The translations under genes were made by a program, and so were the position numbers. Below, piece after piece: positions 46,666-54,266 of a stretch of 64,000 nucleotides of DNA; position 1 is the stretch's first letter; each line of letters begins with the position of its first letter. This DNA comes from Lachnospiraceae bacterium (GTDB taxonomy: Bacteria > Bacillota > Clostridia > Lachnospirales > Lachnospiraceae), in assembly GCA_022791755.1 (NCBI GenBank), contig JAAVZR010000023.1, positions 1 to 64,000 on the forward strand. The letters run 5' to 3'. The notes below the pieces were generated by a model. That model saw only the letters and a list, made by a program, of their open reading frames with translations, searched no databases and was not told where the DNA came from.

Positions 46666-47034
46666 ATGAATGAACAACAGCAAAAATTTGAGTTATATCT
46701 TGATGAACAGATTGCAGCCTGTAAGCAGCGCGGTAAACTGCTTGCTGAGGATGACCGCGTGGATGAGGGAAATTTTGAAAAAGTCCGGGCAAATGTCTAT
46801 GAGATTTTCAAAACGATTCTATCTGTTGCCGAAAAGACCTGTGGAAAGGACGATTTGGCTAAAAAGCGTTTTTTCTTACAAAAAACAGAGCAAATCCCGG
46901 CCAGTTGGAAGACTTCCTATGAAAAGGCCCAACAGCATGGGGATGTAAAAAAAATGCATATCGAGAGTATTAAGCTTAGCGCTATCCGTGAGATAAAGGA
47001 GACGTATATGCAAATTTGGGAGGAAACCACATGA
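46666..47034 (+). CDS. helical protein of unknown function
   Basis: 122 residues. GGAG lies about eight bases before the ATG at 46666, while an ATG five codons earlier sits on the upstream stop. All-alpha, charged: QQKFELYLDEQIAACKQRGK, NVYEIFKTILSVAEKTCGK and KLSAIREIKETYMQ. No membrane segment. The TGA stop overlaps the start of the ArsR-type gene (ATGA), so the two are coupled. Not recognised. Confidence 0.6.
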   Translation: MNEQQQKFELYLDEQIAACKQRGKLLAEDDRVDEGNFEKVRANVYEIFKTILSVAEKTCGKDDLAKKRFFLQKTEQIPASWKTSYEKAQQHGDVKKMHIESIKLSAIREIKETYMQIWEETT

Positions 47035-47591
47035 CCGAAGCAGAAGCTATCAGCCTGTTTAAGTGTTTAGCCGATAAGTCACGGCTGCAAATATTGAAAT
47101 CGCTTGCCGTTGAGGATATGTATGTTGAGAGGCTGGCAGAGCGCCTGGGCCTTACCGCGTCTACCATTTCTTTTCATCTGAAAAAGTTATCCGATGCCGG
47201 CGCGGTGACTTCCTACAAGAACCAGTATTATACGATGTATTCCCTGAGCAAAGAGGTGTTTCAGACCAGCATACTGGAAATACTGCAACAGGAATCAGAC
47301 GAGGCGCAAAAACAGGCGCAGCGTGACGCAGAGTACCGGCAAAGGGTAATCGACGCCTTTTTTGAATATGGGAAATTAAAATCCATTCCCACCCAGCTCA
47401 AAAAGGAACGCATTGTTTTAGAAGTGATTGCCGAGGCCTTTGACTTTGACCGAAGGTATTCCGAGCGAGAAGTAAATATTATTATTGCGGATTTCTACGA
47501 CGATTTCTGTACCATCCGCCGGGATATGGTGAGCGGACGGCTTTTAGGCAGAAACGGTAAGGAGTACTGGCGAATAAGAAACGACGGATAG
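47031..47591 (+). CDS. ArsR-like winged-helix regulator with DUF2087
   Basis: 186 residues, ATGA overlap with the preceding gene and GGAGG before it. N-terminal ArsR-type domain: FKCLADKSRLQILKSLAVEDMYVERLAERLGLTAST and HLKKLSDAGAV. The C-terminal part (QLKKERIVLEVIAEAFDFDRRYSEREVN to GKEYWRIR) matches DUF2087. No metal-binding Cys pair in the sensor helix. Likely regulates this operon. Same gene order (peptidase, unknown, ArsR/DUF2087) is worth comparing across genomes. Confidence 0.8.
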   Translation: MTEAEAISLFKCLADKSRLQILKSLAVEDMYVERLAERLGLTASTISFHLKKLSDAGAVTSYKNQYYTMYSLSKEVFQTSILEILQQESDEAQKQAQRDAEYRQRVIDAFFEYGKLKSIPTQLKKERIVLEVIAEAFDFDRRYSEREVNIIIADFYDDFCTIRRDMVSGRLLGRNGKEYWRIRNDG

Positions 47592-47619
47592 AAGCAGGGC
47601 AACAATGTGATAAATGCCT

Positions 47620-47650
47620 TTGACTTTCCCCTTACGGCAATGTGTATACT
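47620..47650 (+). promoter_or_regulatory. MerR-type promoter with 19-base spacer
   Basis: TTGACT (47620-47625) and TATACT (47645-47650) are 19 bases apart. This stretched spacing is the hallmark of promoters activated by MerR-family proteins and directly precedes the truncated merR gene, so it is probably the autoregulated site of that gene. Confidence 0.75.
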
Positions 47651-47676
47651 TTAAGAAAGAAAAGGGAGGGGTATCC

Positions 47677-47883
47677 GTGCTGTCTATAGGTGAGTTTTCA
47701 AAAATATGTAAAGTATCTGCCAAAACTCTCAGATATTACGCTGAAATAGGGCTTATTCTGCCCAGTGCAATCAACCCGGAAAACGGATATAGATACTATG
47801 CTATCGAACAGTTGGAAACCATGCTGCTTATTATCCGTCTGAAATCCTACCATTTCTCATTGGGGGAAATCCATAGCACATAA
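47677..47883 (+). pseudogene. truncated MerR-family regulator
   Basis: 68 residues from GTG 47677, chosen for GGGAGG upstream. Contains a complete MerR helix-turn-helix (LSIGEFSKICKVSAKTLRYY, IGLILPSAINPENGYRYY), but stops just after LGEIHST, before the dimerisation helix and effector domain (family members are typically about 120 to 280 residues). Most likely a nonsense or deletion remnant; it could still bind DNA weakly. Followed by a hairpin terminator. Confidence 0.75.
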
Positions 47884-47886
47884 AGG

Positions 47887-47924
47887 CAGGGCGCGAAAAA
47901 CCTCTCACGGCTTTTCGCACCCTG
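47887..47924 (+). terminator. terminator after the truncated merR gene
   Basis: CAGGGCGCGAAAAACC (47887-47902) pairs with 47909-47924, and TTCTTTTT follows. Strong Rho-independent signal; it also ends the minus-strand DUF gene from the other side only poorly. Confidence 0.75.
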
Positions 47925-47943
47925 TTCTTTTTCATGCTTGTGC

Positions 47944-48312
47944 CTATTCTTCAAAATGGATTTCTACTGAGTCCCCTCTCCTGATGGTGTGTAGGCGGTA
48001 AGCGGTAAGAGGGATATACCATGCCGCGCAGACAAGCCGCCATATCAGAATGACGCCGCCGATCAGGCCGCCCACAATGAAGTTAAGAGCGATAATGCCA
48101 ACCGTCCCGGATATATCATAGCCATGCGGTATGAGCCATACGAACATACGCCTGATACCAAAAGGAATACCGCAGCATAGCCATACATAAAAGAAATTTG
48201 TTTCGCCATCCTTTGTAAACACATTTTTGAACATGGAGAATAAGAACAATACAAGGATAACAGGCAACACCGTTTTCTTGAAAAAATCTTTCCAGACTTC
48301 TCCTCGCGTCAT
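47944..48312 (-). CDS. DUF6050-like membrane protein
   Basis: 122 residues, AAGGAG before the ATG. Three hydrophobic stretches (about 13-30, 42-60, 72-98) and a C-terminal tail RLHTIRRGDSVEIHFEE. Matches DUF6050 as I remember it (start MTRGEVWKDFFKKTVLPVIL). Function unknown. Followed by the convergent merR terminator. Confidence 0.7.
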   Translation of the reverse strand: MTRGEVWKDFFKKTVLPVILVLFLFSMFKNVFTKDGETNFFYVWLCCGIPFGIRRMFVWLIPHGYDISGTVGIIALNFIVGGLIGGVILIWRLVCAAWYIPLTAYRLHTIRRGDSVEIHFEE

Positions 48313-48475
48313 ATTTTACTCCTTTTCCACCGCAGCGGCGGCGCAAGATTTCCAGACTTATCTGCACTCTGTCTGCCGTTCTTTTCTCAACACCGAATTT
48401 TCTAAAAACCGAAATGGGTGGGAAAGCTATTTTAGGATTTTCCGTCCTTGTATTCTCCCTGGTAAATCTGAATTG

Positions 48476-48889
48476 TTATTTCCGATTCGGTTTTCTTTTA
48501 ACAGCCAGCAATTTCATATAGTCATCAAATTCCGTCATATCAGTCGGTTCAAACATTACCCATTTTCCATCATGATAGGTCTGAGCTTCATCATATTGCC
48601 TGCAAACGGCATTAGAAAGGGTATCTCTTATATTTTCAAATTTTGCTCGTTCATCTTTTCCAAAGATAATCATGAAACCAACACAATTACTTTTTGCGTA
48701 TAAGCTGCAAAGGGTTTTTCCGCCTCTGCGATACTTATACTCGTAAGTCCAATTCTTACCGCCGGTATTCCATAACCGTTCCATATCATATTTTTCATCA
48801 ATAGCCGAACATAAGGCCTGCCATACTTCATACAGGGATTGTCCCAGCAATTCAGTCATAATAGATTGAGATGGTATCTTTTCAAGCAT
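48476..48889 (-). CDS. DUF3788 family protein
   Basis: 137 residues, GGAGGGG upstream. DUF3788 pattern: LYEVWQALCSAIDEKYDMERLWN, NWTYEYKYRRGGKTLCSLYA and GFMIIFGKDERAKFE, then the closing MTEFDDYMKLLAVKRKP. Compact beta-alpha fold, role unknown. Stands alone between the merR fragment and the tRNA junction, so it marks the last chromosomal gene before the element. Confidence 0.75.
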   Translation of the reverse strand: MLEKIPSQSIMTELLGQSLYEVWQALCSAIDEKYDMERLWNTGGKNWTYEYKYRRGGKTLCSLYAKSNCVGFMIIFGKDERAKFENIRDTLSNAVCRQYDEAQTYHDGKWVMFEPTDMTEFDDYMKLLAVKRKPNRK

Positions 48890-49042
48890 AATATCCCCTC
48901 CGTAAATTCCGGTTTGTTGTTTTCTGTTTCCACTTCTGCCCCAGGATAAGATATATCTCCGGAATTTTTAAATACACTGTCGCTCTTATTTTACCACAAT
49001 TCCGAGAGCATGGAAATAGCTAGTTTTTCGGACCAAAAACAA

Positions 49043-49074
49043 AAAGCCCGTGAATGAACTCACTCACAGGCTTT
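49043..49074 (-). terminator. terminator downstream of tRNA-Asn
   Basis: AAAGCCTGTGA pairs with TCACGGGCTTT (one G-T wobble) on the minus strand, spanning 49043-49074, and is followed by a T-rich run. This is the former 3' end signal of the tRNA transcript, kept intact although the gene is broken. Confidence 0.75.
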
Positions 49075-49079
49075 CCTCG

Positions 49080-49134
49080 CTCCCCCTGTTGGACTTGAAC
49101 CAACGACACTGCGGTTAACAGCCGCATGCTCTAG
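49080..49134 (-). tRNA. 3' part of a tRNA-Asn (anticodon GTT), split by an element
   Basis: Read on the minus strand, 49134-49080 shows the AGAGC end of the D-arm, the anticodon arm GCGGCTGTTAACCGC with GTT, the T-arm GTTGGTTCAAGTCCAAC and the acceptor strand AGGGGGA plus discriminator G; CCA is not encoded. The 5' half (acceptor 5' strand, first D-stem strand) is missing: from about 49135 the sequence is unrelated. The other half should lie beyond the far end of the element. Not functional as it stands. Confidence 0.8.
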
Positions 49135-49138
49135 CAGG

Positions 49139-49279
49139 GTTGCGCTCACATACCGGAACGCACTATGAATACCTATAGAACTATAATTATACCCTTGTTA
49201 TCTTCTGGAAGTATTCTAGCACAAGCGTCTCTTGATTACAAGATACTTTTCCTCTACTCATGTTACACTCACATACCGG
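49139..49279. repeat. imperfect 18-bp direct repeats at the tRNA junction (candidate att region)
   Basis: GTTGCGCTCACATACCGG (49139-49156) and GTTACACTCACATACCGG (49262-49279) differ at two positions and lie 123 bases apart, between the broken tRNA and the serine recombinase gene. Such repeats could be recombinase-binding sites of the attL arm. No gene occurs in this 180-base stretch. Confidence 0.55.
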
Positions 49280-49318
49280 GTTCTCAGTCTTTTATAGGGT
49301 ATGTATAGGCCGCCTGGG

Positions 49319-50923
49319 TTATACTACGGCCTCTGTTATGTTGCTCTTACCGCTCCATTCCTTGCAAAACTGTTGATATGTCATATTCATTTCTACTGAC
49401 ACCTGATAGCCTCTGCCTACCTCAATCCGTCTAAACATCTGGCAGGATATCATTTTCTTTTCTTCCAGCGAAGCTTGGTCAAACTCGTCGGCCCAGCTTT
49501 TGAAGCGCAGATATTCCGGCGCTATCGTTTCCATTCTCTGTCTTTTCTGCGTCTCTTCTGCTTCTAGCTTCTGGGCTTCTTTTTCTGCTTCTGCGATTCG
49601 GGATTTCAGCCCCTGAATCGCGCTTGCCAGATCTTCGGAAGAATAGAAGCTATCGCCCATCAATGCTTTTCCGATTTCCTGCTGAAGCTTCTCAAGCTGC
49701 TCCTTGTCCTTTTTTAGTTTAATGGAGAGGCGTTTCTGCTCTGTCTGGTTCGCTGCTACCTGGCGTTTGAATATTTCTTCTAACTGTTCTGCTTCGGGTG
49801 CGCTGCCCATGCCGGCGAATATCTTTCGTATAATCTGGCTGACGATTTCGTCTACCTGGACAGCCTGGTATGTTGTCTGTCCGTCGCACTCGCACAGTTT
49901 CCTGCTCTTGTGGTAACAACTGTATTTGATCTGGTCTAGCTTGTACAAAGAGCCGTCCGCCCTTTTGTAAGTGTCCTGATAGCGAATGGTGGTTAAGCGT
50001 CCGCCGCAATGCGCACAGAAGATATTTCCTGACAGCATGGCTTTTCCTTTTGTCCGCAAGGCGATTTGACGTTTTTCGGTATTGCTTACTTCCCTTTGGT
50101 CTAAAATCACTTGAAGCTGTTTGTGTATGCTCTCTTCCCGGATTTTCAGGGATTGTAGGATGTCTGAGGTCGTTCCATCTTCCAGATAGCCGCAGTAGTA
50201 TCTGTCCCTGAGGATTCGTATGACCGACATGCTGGCGAATTTGTGGCCGGTGTGAGTACGATAGCCGTTTTCATTCAGATACTGTGCCAGTCGCCAGGAG
50301 CCGTAGCCTTTATTTAGTGTCAACTCGTCCATCAAATGGATGATCTCGGCTTCCGTCTCGTCGATTTCCAGTTTTTTGATGGGTTGGCCTTTTTTATTGA
50401 CCATGCCGCTATCTATAAGGTGGTAGCCGAATTTAACTTTTCCGCCGGTGTAAAGCCCTTCTAATTCCATCTGCTGAAGCCGGGTGCGGATACGGATGGA
50501 TGTTTTTTCGCTTTCGCCGCTGGCTTGCCAGAAGCGAATATAGTTTAGAAGTTTGTCGGTATGGTTTTCAAAGCGCTGCTGCCCTTCCTGGCTGCTCCAT
50601 ACTTCGATTCCGTGCTTTACGAACCATTCGACGACGAATGGGGTCTCGTCGTCGATTCGTCCGATTCGGTCAAACATGAACACCAGGAGGATATCAAATT
50701 GGCCTTGCACGGCGGCTTCTTTTAGATTCTGGATGGCGTCTCGTGAGCTGGCGGAGACTTTGTAGCCGGATACGCCTTTTTCTTCGTATTCTTTTTCGAT
50801 CAGCCAGTCGTCTTGCCGTGCGGCAAATTCCCGGCAAGCGTCCCGCTGCATGGGGATGTCGTTTTTGTTTTTGTCTACTTGCTTCTTTGTGGATACTCTA
50901 TAAAGACAATAAACCCGTTTCAT
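49319..50923 (-). CDS. large serine recombinase (site-specific integrase)
   Basis: 534 residues, GGAGG before the ATG. Resolvase domain with nucleophile Ser11 in CLYRVSTKKQ, then MFDRIGRID and GESEKTSIRIRTRL; a recombinase domain with RLAQYLNENGYRTHTGHKFA; a zinc ribbon starting GNIFCAHCGGRLTT with a later CYHKSRKLCEC; and a coiled coil (about 370-470). It is the integrase type used by many Firmicutes conjugative transposons. Located next to the split tRNA, it is the obvious mover of the element. The two main zinc Cys pairs are present. Confidence 0.9.
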   Translation of the reverse strand: MKRVYCLYRVSTKKQVDKNKNDIPMQRDACREFAARQDDWLIEKEYEEKGVSGYKVSASSRDAIQNLKEAAVQGQFDILLVFMFDRIGRIDDETPFVVEWFVKHGIEVWSSQEGQQRFENHTDKLLNYIRFWQASGESEKTSIRIRTRLQQMELEGLYTGGKVKFGYHLIDSGMVNKKGQPIKKLEIDETEAEIIHLMDELTLNKGYGSWRLAQYLNENGYRTHTGHKFASMSVIRILRDRYYCGYLEDGTTSDILQSLKIREESIHKQLQVILDQREVSNTEKRQIALRTKGKAMLSGNIFCAHCGGRLTTIRYQDTYKRADGSLYKLDQIKYSCYHKSRKLCECDGQTTYQAVQVDEIVSQIIRKIFAGMGSAPEAEQLEEIFKRQVAANQTEQKRLSIKLKKDKEQLEKLQQEIGKALMGDSFYSSEDLASAIQGLKSRIAEAEKEAQKLEAEETQKRQRMETIAPEYLRFKSWADEFDQASLEEKKMISCQMFRRIEVGRGYQVSVEMNMTYQQFCKEWSGKSNITEAVV

Positions 50924-51080
50924 TTTGCAACCTCCGTTTTGACTTACGGGATTGCACCGCTATTTAGTTGTAAAGGTACGGTTTGTTTCTGCTTCTATTA
51001 TATATTAGGAAGGAACTGCGGTGCAACTGTGCGATTTTTTCTCTTGCACATGCCGTTTTTTGTTCTATTCTGCTGCTTTT

Positions 51081-51254
51081 TTAGCATTGCGGCCAGTCTT
51101 GCAAAGCTCTTTCACGCCGGGAGCTGGTTAGGATGTCTCTTACTCGCTCTTTCAACTTTGGCTCCCCTTCATCCGTGAAGCGGATTGTTACGGTTCCCGT
51201 ATTTAGATACAGTAGAAGCTTTACCGGCTCCTCCTGCGCTCTTTTTCTTTCCAT
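51081..51254 (-). CDS. small 57-residue protein between recombinase and toxin genes
   Basis: Starts MERKRAQEEPVKLLLYLN, continues with a beta-type TVTIRFTDEGEPKL and a helical ERVRDILTSSRRER, and stops at 51081. Clean composition and a compact fold-like pattern suggest a real small protein, perhaps an antitoxin-like or DNA-binding factor. Upstream site GGGGGAAG is about 11 bases before the ATG. Not recognised. It lies between mazF and the recombinase gene, in the same direction. Confidence 0.5.
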   Translation of the reverse strand: MERKRAQEEPVKLLLYLNTGTVTIRFTDEGEPKLKERVRDILTSSRRERALQDWPQC

Positions 51255-51334
51255 GCTTATTTCTGCTTCCCCCTGCTTGTTCTTATTTTGGGCTGTTCTT
51301 GCCGTTTGCGCCTACTATTGTTTTCGGCTCTGAT

Positions 51335-51417
51335 TGCTGCGGCTTTGATCGCGGTGGCTTTGAGTATTGCGGCTTTAAGCATTGCGGTTTTGATCGCGAC
51401 GGCCTTGTTATTTGCAT
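51335..51417. repeat. tandem 15-18-base repeats (Lys/Ala-rich if translated)
   Basis: The minus strand carries four or five copies of a unit like CAAAGCCGCAATAC, which read as a Lys-Ala-Ala-Ile pattern in a frame ending two bases before the small gene at 51254. A basic Ala/Lys repeat tail is possible, but no good start codon exists after the mazF stop, so I list it as a repeat. Confidence 0.5.
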
Positions 51418-51431
51418 GATTGGCAAGTGCT

Positions 51432-51815
51432 TTACGGTGCTTCCATTTCTTCGGGGATGTATAGGCCCAGGCTGGTTTGCAAGGCTTCGTCCACGCCCCG
51501 CATTTGTTCTCTGGAAGCTTTGCCGATGTAAGAGCGCACACGCATCTTGTCGATTGTTCGTATCTGCTCCAGTAGTGCGACGGATGTGCAGTCTAAGCCT
51601 TTTACATTTTCCAAAGGGTAGTGCGTGGGCTGGTTGGGTTTTTTCTGCAATTTTGATGTAATCGGCGCGACGATCAGCGTTGGGCAGTACAGGTTTCCTA
51701 CATTGTTTTGAAGCACCAATACCGGGCGAATTCCGCCTTGTTCGGAGCCTTGAACCGGATTCAGGTTTGCCAGATAGACGTCGCCTCTGCGGTATGACCA
51801 GTTTTCTTTCATCAT
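51432..51815 (-). CDS. mazF: MazF/PemK-type toxin
   Basis: 127 residues, AGGAG before the paired ATGs. PemK-like fold: YRRGDVYLANLNPVQGSEQGGIRPVLVLQNN, PTLIVAPITSKL, SVALLEQIRTIDKMRV. The family are endoribonucleases (mRNA interferases). No antitoxin gene lies directly upstream, where MazE would be expected; upstream is a 590-base non-coding stretch. The small 57-residue gene lies downstream and is only weakly placed to be an antitoxin. Probably stabilises the element. Confidence 0.85.
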   Translation of the reverse strand: MMKENWSYRRGDVYLANLNPVQGSEQGGIRPVLVLQNNVGNLYCPTLIVAPITSKLQKKPNQPTHYPLENVKGLDCTSVALLEQIRTIDKMRVRSYIGKASREQMRGVDEALQTSLGLYIPEEMEAP

Positions 51816-52407
51816 AGGTGTTTCTCCTCTCTTTGGCTTTGCTGCATTTCAAAATACATAGCGGGATTCTTTTGCAGCTTTTCTTTTCACTATGTAAAAA
51901 GGACGGGGCCGGGGAAACTGCGTGGCAATTTCCCGGCGTCCGTCTTTGCATTTCTTTTCCTGTATTTGTCCTCGACCTCCCTGGAAAACGGGCGTTTATC
52001 AGGCGGCGGCAGCACCGCTCCATGGGAATTTCACCCCTCCGAGGATTTCTCCGAGCCGCCCCCATTGCGTAATCCCCTTTTCGGGGGCTGTGGCTGGACG
52101 GAAGTATCATTGTCCCTGCATGTTTTATGGCCTTATCGAAAGCTATCCGATATTCTCATGCCGGTTTTATCGCTCCTTACTGTGATTGCGCCGAGAATGT
52201 TTTTTCTCCCTCCCTTCTTTGGCTCACAGTATATCTTCGCGCACCGCTGACGTGGCTGACTTTTTCGCGTCCATGCAGGAATGTACCTGATAAAAGGATT
52301 ATTTAATTGGCAAGGTGCGTAGGGGCAGAACCGTGGAACTGGCCGCACCAGGCGACTCTTTATTTCTGCCCTCCTATTTCTTCTATTGCTGACGGGTTTC
52401 CAGATTC
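51816..52407 (-). ncRNA. non-coding stretch with structured repeats; possible RNA or oriT
   Basis: About 590 bases without a supported gene. At its left end 51901-51917 pairs imperfectly with 51929-51944, and on the minus strand the stem is followed by TTTTT, a terminator. At its right end four arms interleave: GGTGCG (52314) with CGCACC (52344), and GGGCAGAA (52323) with TTCTGCCC (52364), a pseudoknot-type arrangement. A hairpin with CCCC/GGGG lies near 52072. Either a structured transcript or a transfer origin would fit. Confidence 0.4.
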
Positions 52408-52959
52408 TTAACCAAAAACTTTTAAAAGTTTTTCCAGTATTTTTTTCAGGCGCTTATTCATGGCTGCGCTGCTGATTCCGTACTGGCTGGACAAGGCTTG
52501 CTGGGTCATTGGTTTGTTTGAGAAGTACAAAGCCTTTAGGACTTCTTGTTCTTCGGACGATAAAAGAGCGACTGCATGATGCAGCCGCTCCTTTTGTTCG
52601 TGTTCTAATATGAGGTTTTCTATGGATATTGTTTTATGTTCTAAGCATTTTTTATGATGGCCGCCGGTTTCTTCTAGCAGCTTGTCCAGAGAAAGTATTT
52701 CTACTTTATCGCGCTGTCGTTTTCGGTATTGCCGGGCATTTTCTTCTTTCTTCCATGCCTTATATTCTTCCAGATCGACTTCAATATATACTTCTCCAGC
52801 TTCGTAGGCTATATCGTCAACCAGGTGAATGAAGAAGCGTCCTTTTCCTTCTTCGGAGTGCAGAAAGGCATAAAATTCTTTTCCGCTTAACTCCTGCCAC
52901 TCTATTTCTTCTTTTCGGGCAGTAGGATTCTTTTTTATCAGATATGTTGCTTTTGCCAT
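52408..52959 (-). CDS. sigma-factor-like helix-turn-helix protein
   Basis: 183 residues from the ATG at 52959, which has AAAGGAG upstream. The C-terminal half (about 120-183) is a region-4-type helix-turn-helix: LHHAVALLSSEEQEVLKALYF, TQQALSSQYGISSAAMNKRLKKILEKL. The N-terminal half is charged and includes a helical EEYKAWKKEENARQYRKRQRD segment. Such proteins are common regulators in Firmicutes conjugative elements (Orf7/Tn916 style). Preceded by a short leader frame with hairpins. Confidence 0.78.
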   Translation of the reverse strand: MAKATYLIKKNPTARKEEIEWQELSGKEFYAFLHSEEGKGRFFIHLVDDIAYEAGEVYIEVDLEEYKAWKKEENARQYRKRQRDKVEILSLDKLLEETGGHHKKCLEHKTISIENLILEHEQKERLHHAVALLSSEEQEVLKALYFSNKPMTQQALSSQYGISSAAMNKRLKKILEKLLKVFG

Positions 52960-53056
52960 TTGTAATCTCCTTTCATTGGCCTGCCTGTGTTTTTCAGGCA
53001 TAACAGGACACGTTTTTAATGTTTCTAAAACTAGGGAGCTGTTCCAATTCCAGGGA

Positions 53057-53095
53057 TTATGGATATCTGGCTTTGTGAAAAAAATAGTGCATCAT
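53057..53095 (-). CDS. 12-codon leader frame before the sigma-like gene
   Basis: AGGAGG stands seven bases before ATG ATG CAC, giving MMHYFFHKARYP and a stop at 53057, about 98 bases before the sigma-like ATG. The strong ribosome site on such a short frame suggests a leader peptide for attenuation. A GCCTG/CAGGC hairpin lies between it and the next ribosome site. Confidence 0.4.
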   Translation of the reverse strand: MMHYFFHKARYP

Positions 53096-53122
53096 GGGTT
53101 TTCCTCCTGACTGGTTTGTTGT

Positions 53123-53220
53123 GCCTGGCTTTTATCCGGCCAGGCCAGTGCATACCGAAAGTCTGGAAGTGCCGTCTGATTTTGGGCATAAAAAAAGCCC
53201 CATGCTCTTAGGCATGAGGC
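53123..53220 (-). terminator. two hairpins in the sigma-gene leader
   Basis: A 24-base hairpin (53197-53220, stem GCC-CATGC/GCATG-GGC with one mismatch) is followed by seven T's on the minus strand and looks like a terminator of the upstream regulator gene or an attenuator. A second, perfect 7-bp hairpin (53123-53129 with 53139-53145) follows. No gene is visible in 53096-53366. Confidence 0.6.
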
Positions 53221-53366
53221 AAATATTTTTTGCGATCAGCAGCCGACACGTTCCAGCGTACTGATTTTACCATTTGGAGGGTCGGGTATTCCGTAGGGAA
53301 GCCGTCCTCATTTTGTGGGAATTTTATCGGAATTTTGTCGGGGCTTTATCGGATTTGAGCAGGATG

Positions 53367-53972
53367 TCATACGCAAAGCGCCTCCTGGGGCAATATGTGT
53401 AATTCTTTTTTGGTTTCTTCTATGAATCGTTTTAAATTGGGAATGGCTCCGCCCCACAGGGAGATGCCAAACACCAGGATTGCTTCTTTTTTTCGGTCGT
53501 AGAAGGTGCTTCGTTCTATTTGTAGGAGTTCCAGTAGTTCGGATTCGGTGTAGCGGAAACGGGTGAGATAGCATTTTGAGAGGATTTCAAAATACAGGCT
53601 TCCATTTCTCGGATAGTCTTTTACGCGAAACATGGCTGTTTCAACCAATTCGACCATCCATTTTGTTTCAAACAGGCTTCCCATGCGTTCTTCAAAGCGT
53701 TCTTTTTCTTCTTCGGGGGCAAAGGTTTCCAGATAAATCATGGCGGTATCCAACTCGCCGCCGCAGTAGTATGTCATCTCGTCGCTCAGATGGCTGGAGC
53801 GCATAGCCGCAGACCAGCATACATCACGATATACCGTGAGCAGTATTTTTGCCCGCTTGTATAGCTTTCTATCGTCAATCCTCTGTATTCTGCATATGCG
53901 TTTGATATTTTCCATTGCCTGTGTTATTTTCCTGCTCAAATCGTTTTCCTCCCTGCGTCTCTTTTTTGCCAT
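53367..53972 (-). CDS. ArpU/RinA-like regulator
   Basis: 201 residues. A basic N-terminus, helical middle and, at about 150-180, a helix-turn-helix (YTESELLELLQIERSTFYDRKKEAILVFGISLWG), as in phage late-gene regulators of the ArpU type. No clear ribosome site before the ATG at 53972; a TTG 12 codons later with GGGAGG upstream is an alternative. Divergent from the ImmR-type gene, with the operator array between them. Confidence 0.65.
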   Translation of the reverse strand: MAKKRRREENDLSRKITQAMENIKRICRIQRIDDRKLYKRAKILLTVYRDVCWSAAMRSSHLSDEMTYYCGGELDTAMIYLETFAPEEEKERFEERMGSLFETKWMVELVETAMFRVKDYPRNGSLYFEILSKCYLTRFRYTESELLELLQIERSTFYDRKKEAILVFGISLWGGAIPNLKRFIEETKKELHILPQEALCV

Positions 53973-54144
53973 TCAAGTTAGGCGTTTTCTGTATGGAAAG
54001 GCTTTTGTTTGAATGGTATGCTTGTGATCTGCGTATCTGCCTGCACAAATTATTTTATTTTCCCATAGTGCCTCCTTATTGACTGTTTTATGATTTCCAT
54101 TTTGTTACAACTTGACAAAACAGGAAATTCATTGTAAGATATAT

Positions 54145-54231
54145 GAAATTGAATTTCTTATTGTCTACCATTATACGAAGTTTAATTTCTGTTGTCAATA
54201 GCAAATATGCAATTATAAGAAATTCAGTTTC
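54145..54231. promoter_or_regulatory. three repressor operators between divergent genes
   Basis: Three 13-base sites share GAAATTNAATTTC symmetry: 54145-54157 (GAAATTGAATTTC), 54177-54189 (GAAGTTTAATTTC) and 54219-54231 (GAAATTCAGTTTC), spaced 32 and 42 bases. They lie upstream of the XRE gene and within its divergent promoter region. This is the layout of a phage/ICE immunity repressor switch. Confidence 0.8.
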
Positions 54232-54266
54232 ATATTCCAAAAATCAAACAGGGACGGGAGACAACA

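Noticed and set aside
51283..52110. 275-codon minus-strand frame across mazF
   Set aside because: Runs through mazF in another frame and through low-complexity repeats; no family pattern or ribosome site.
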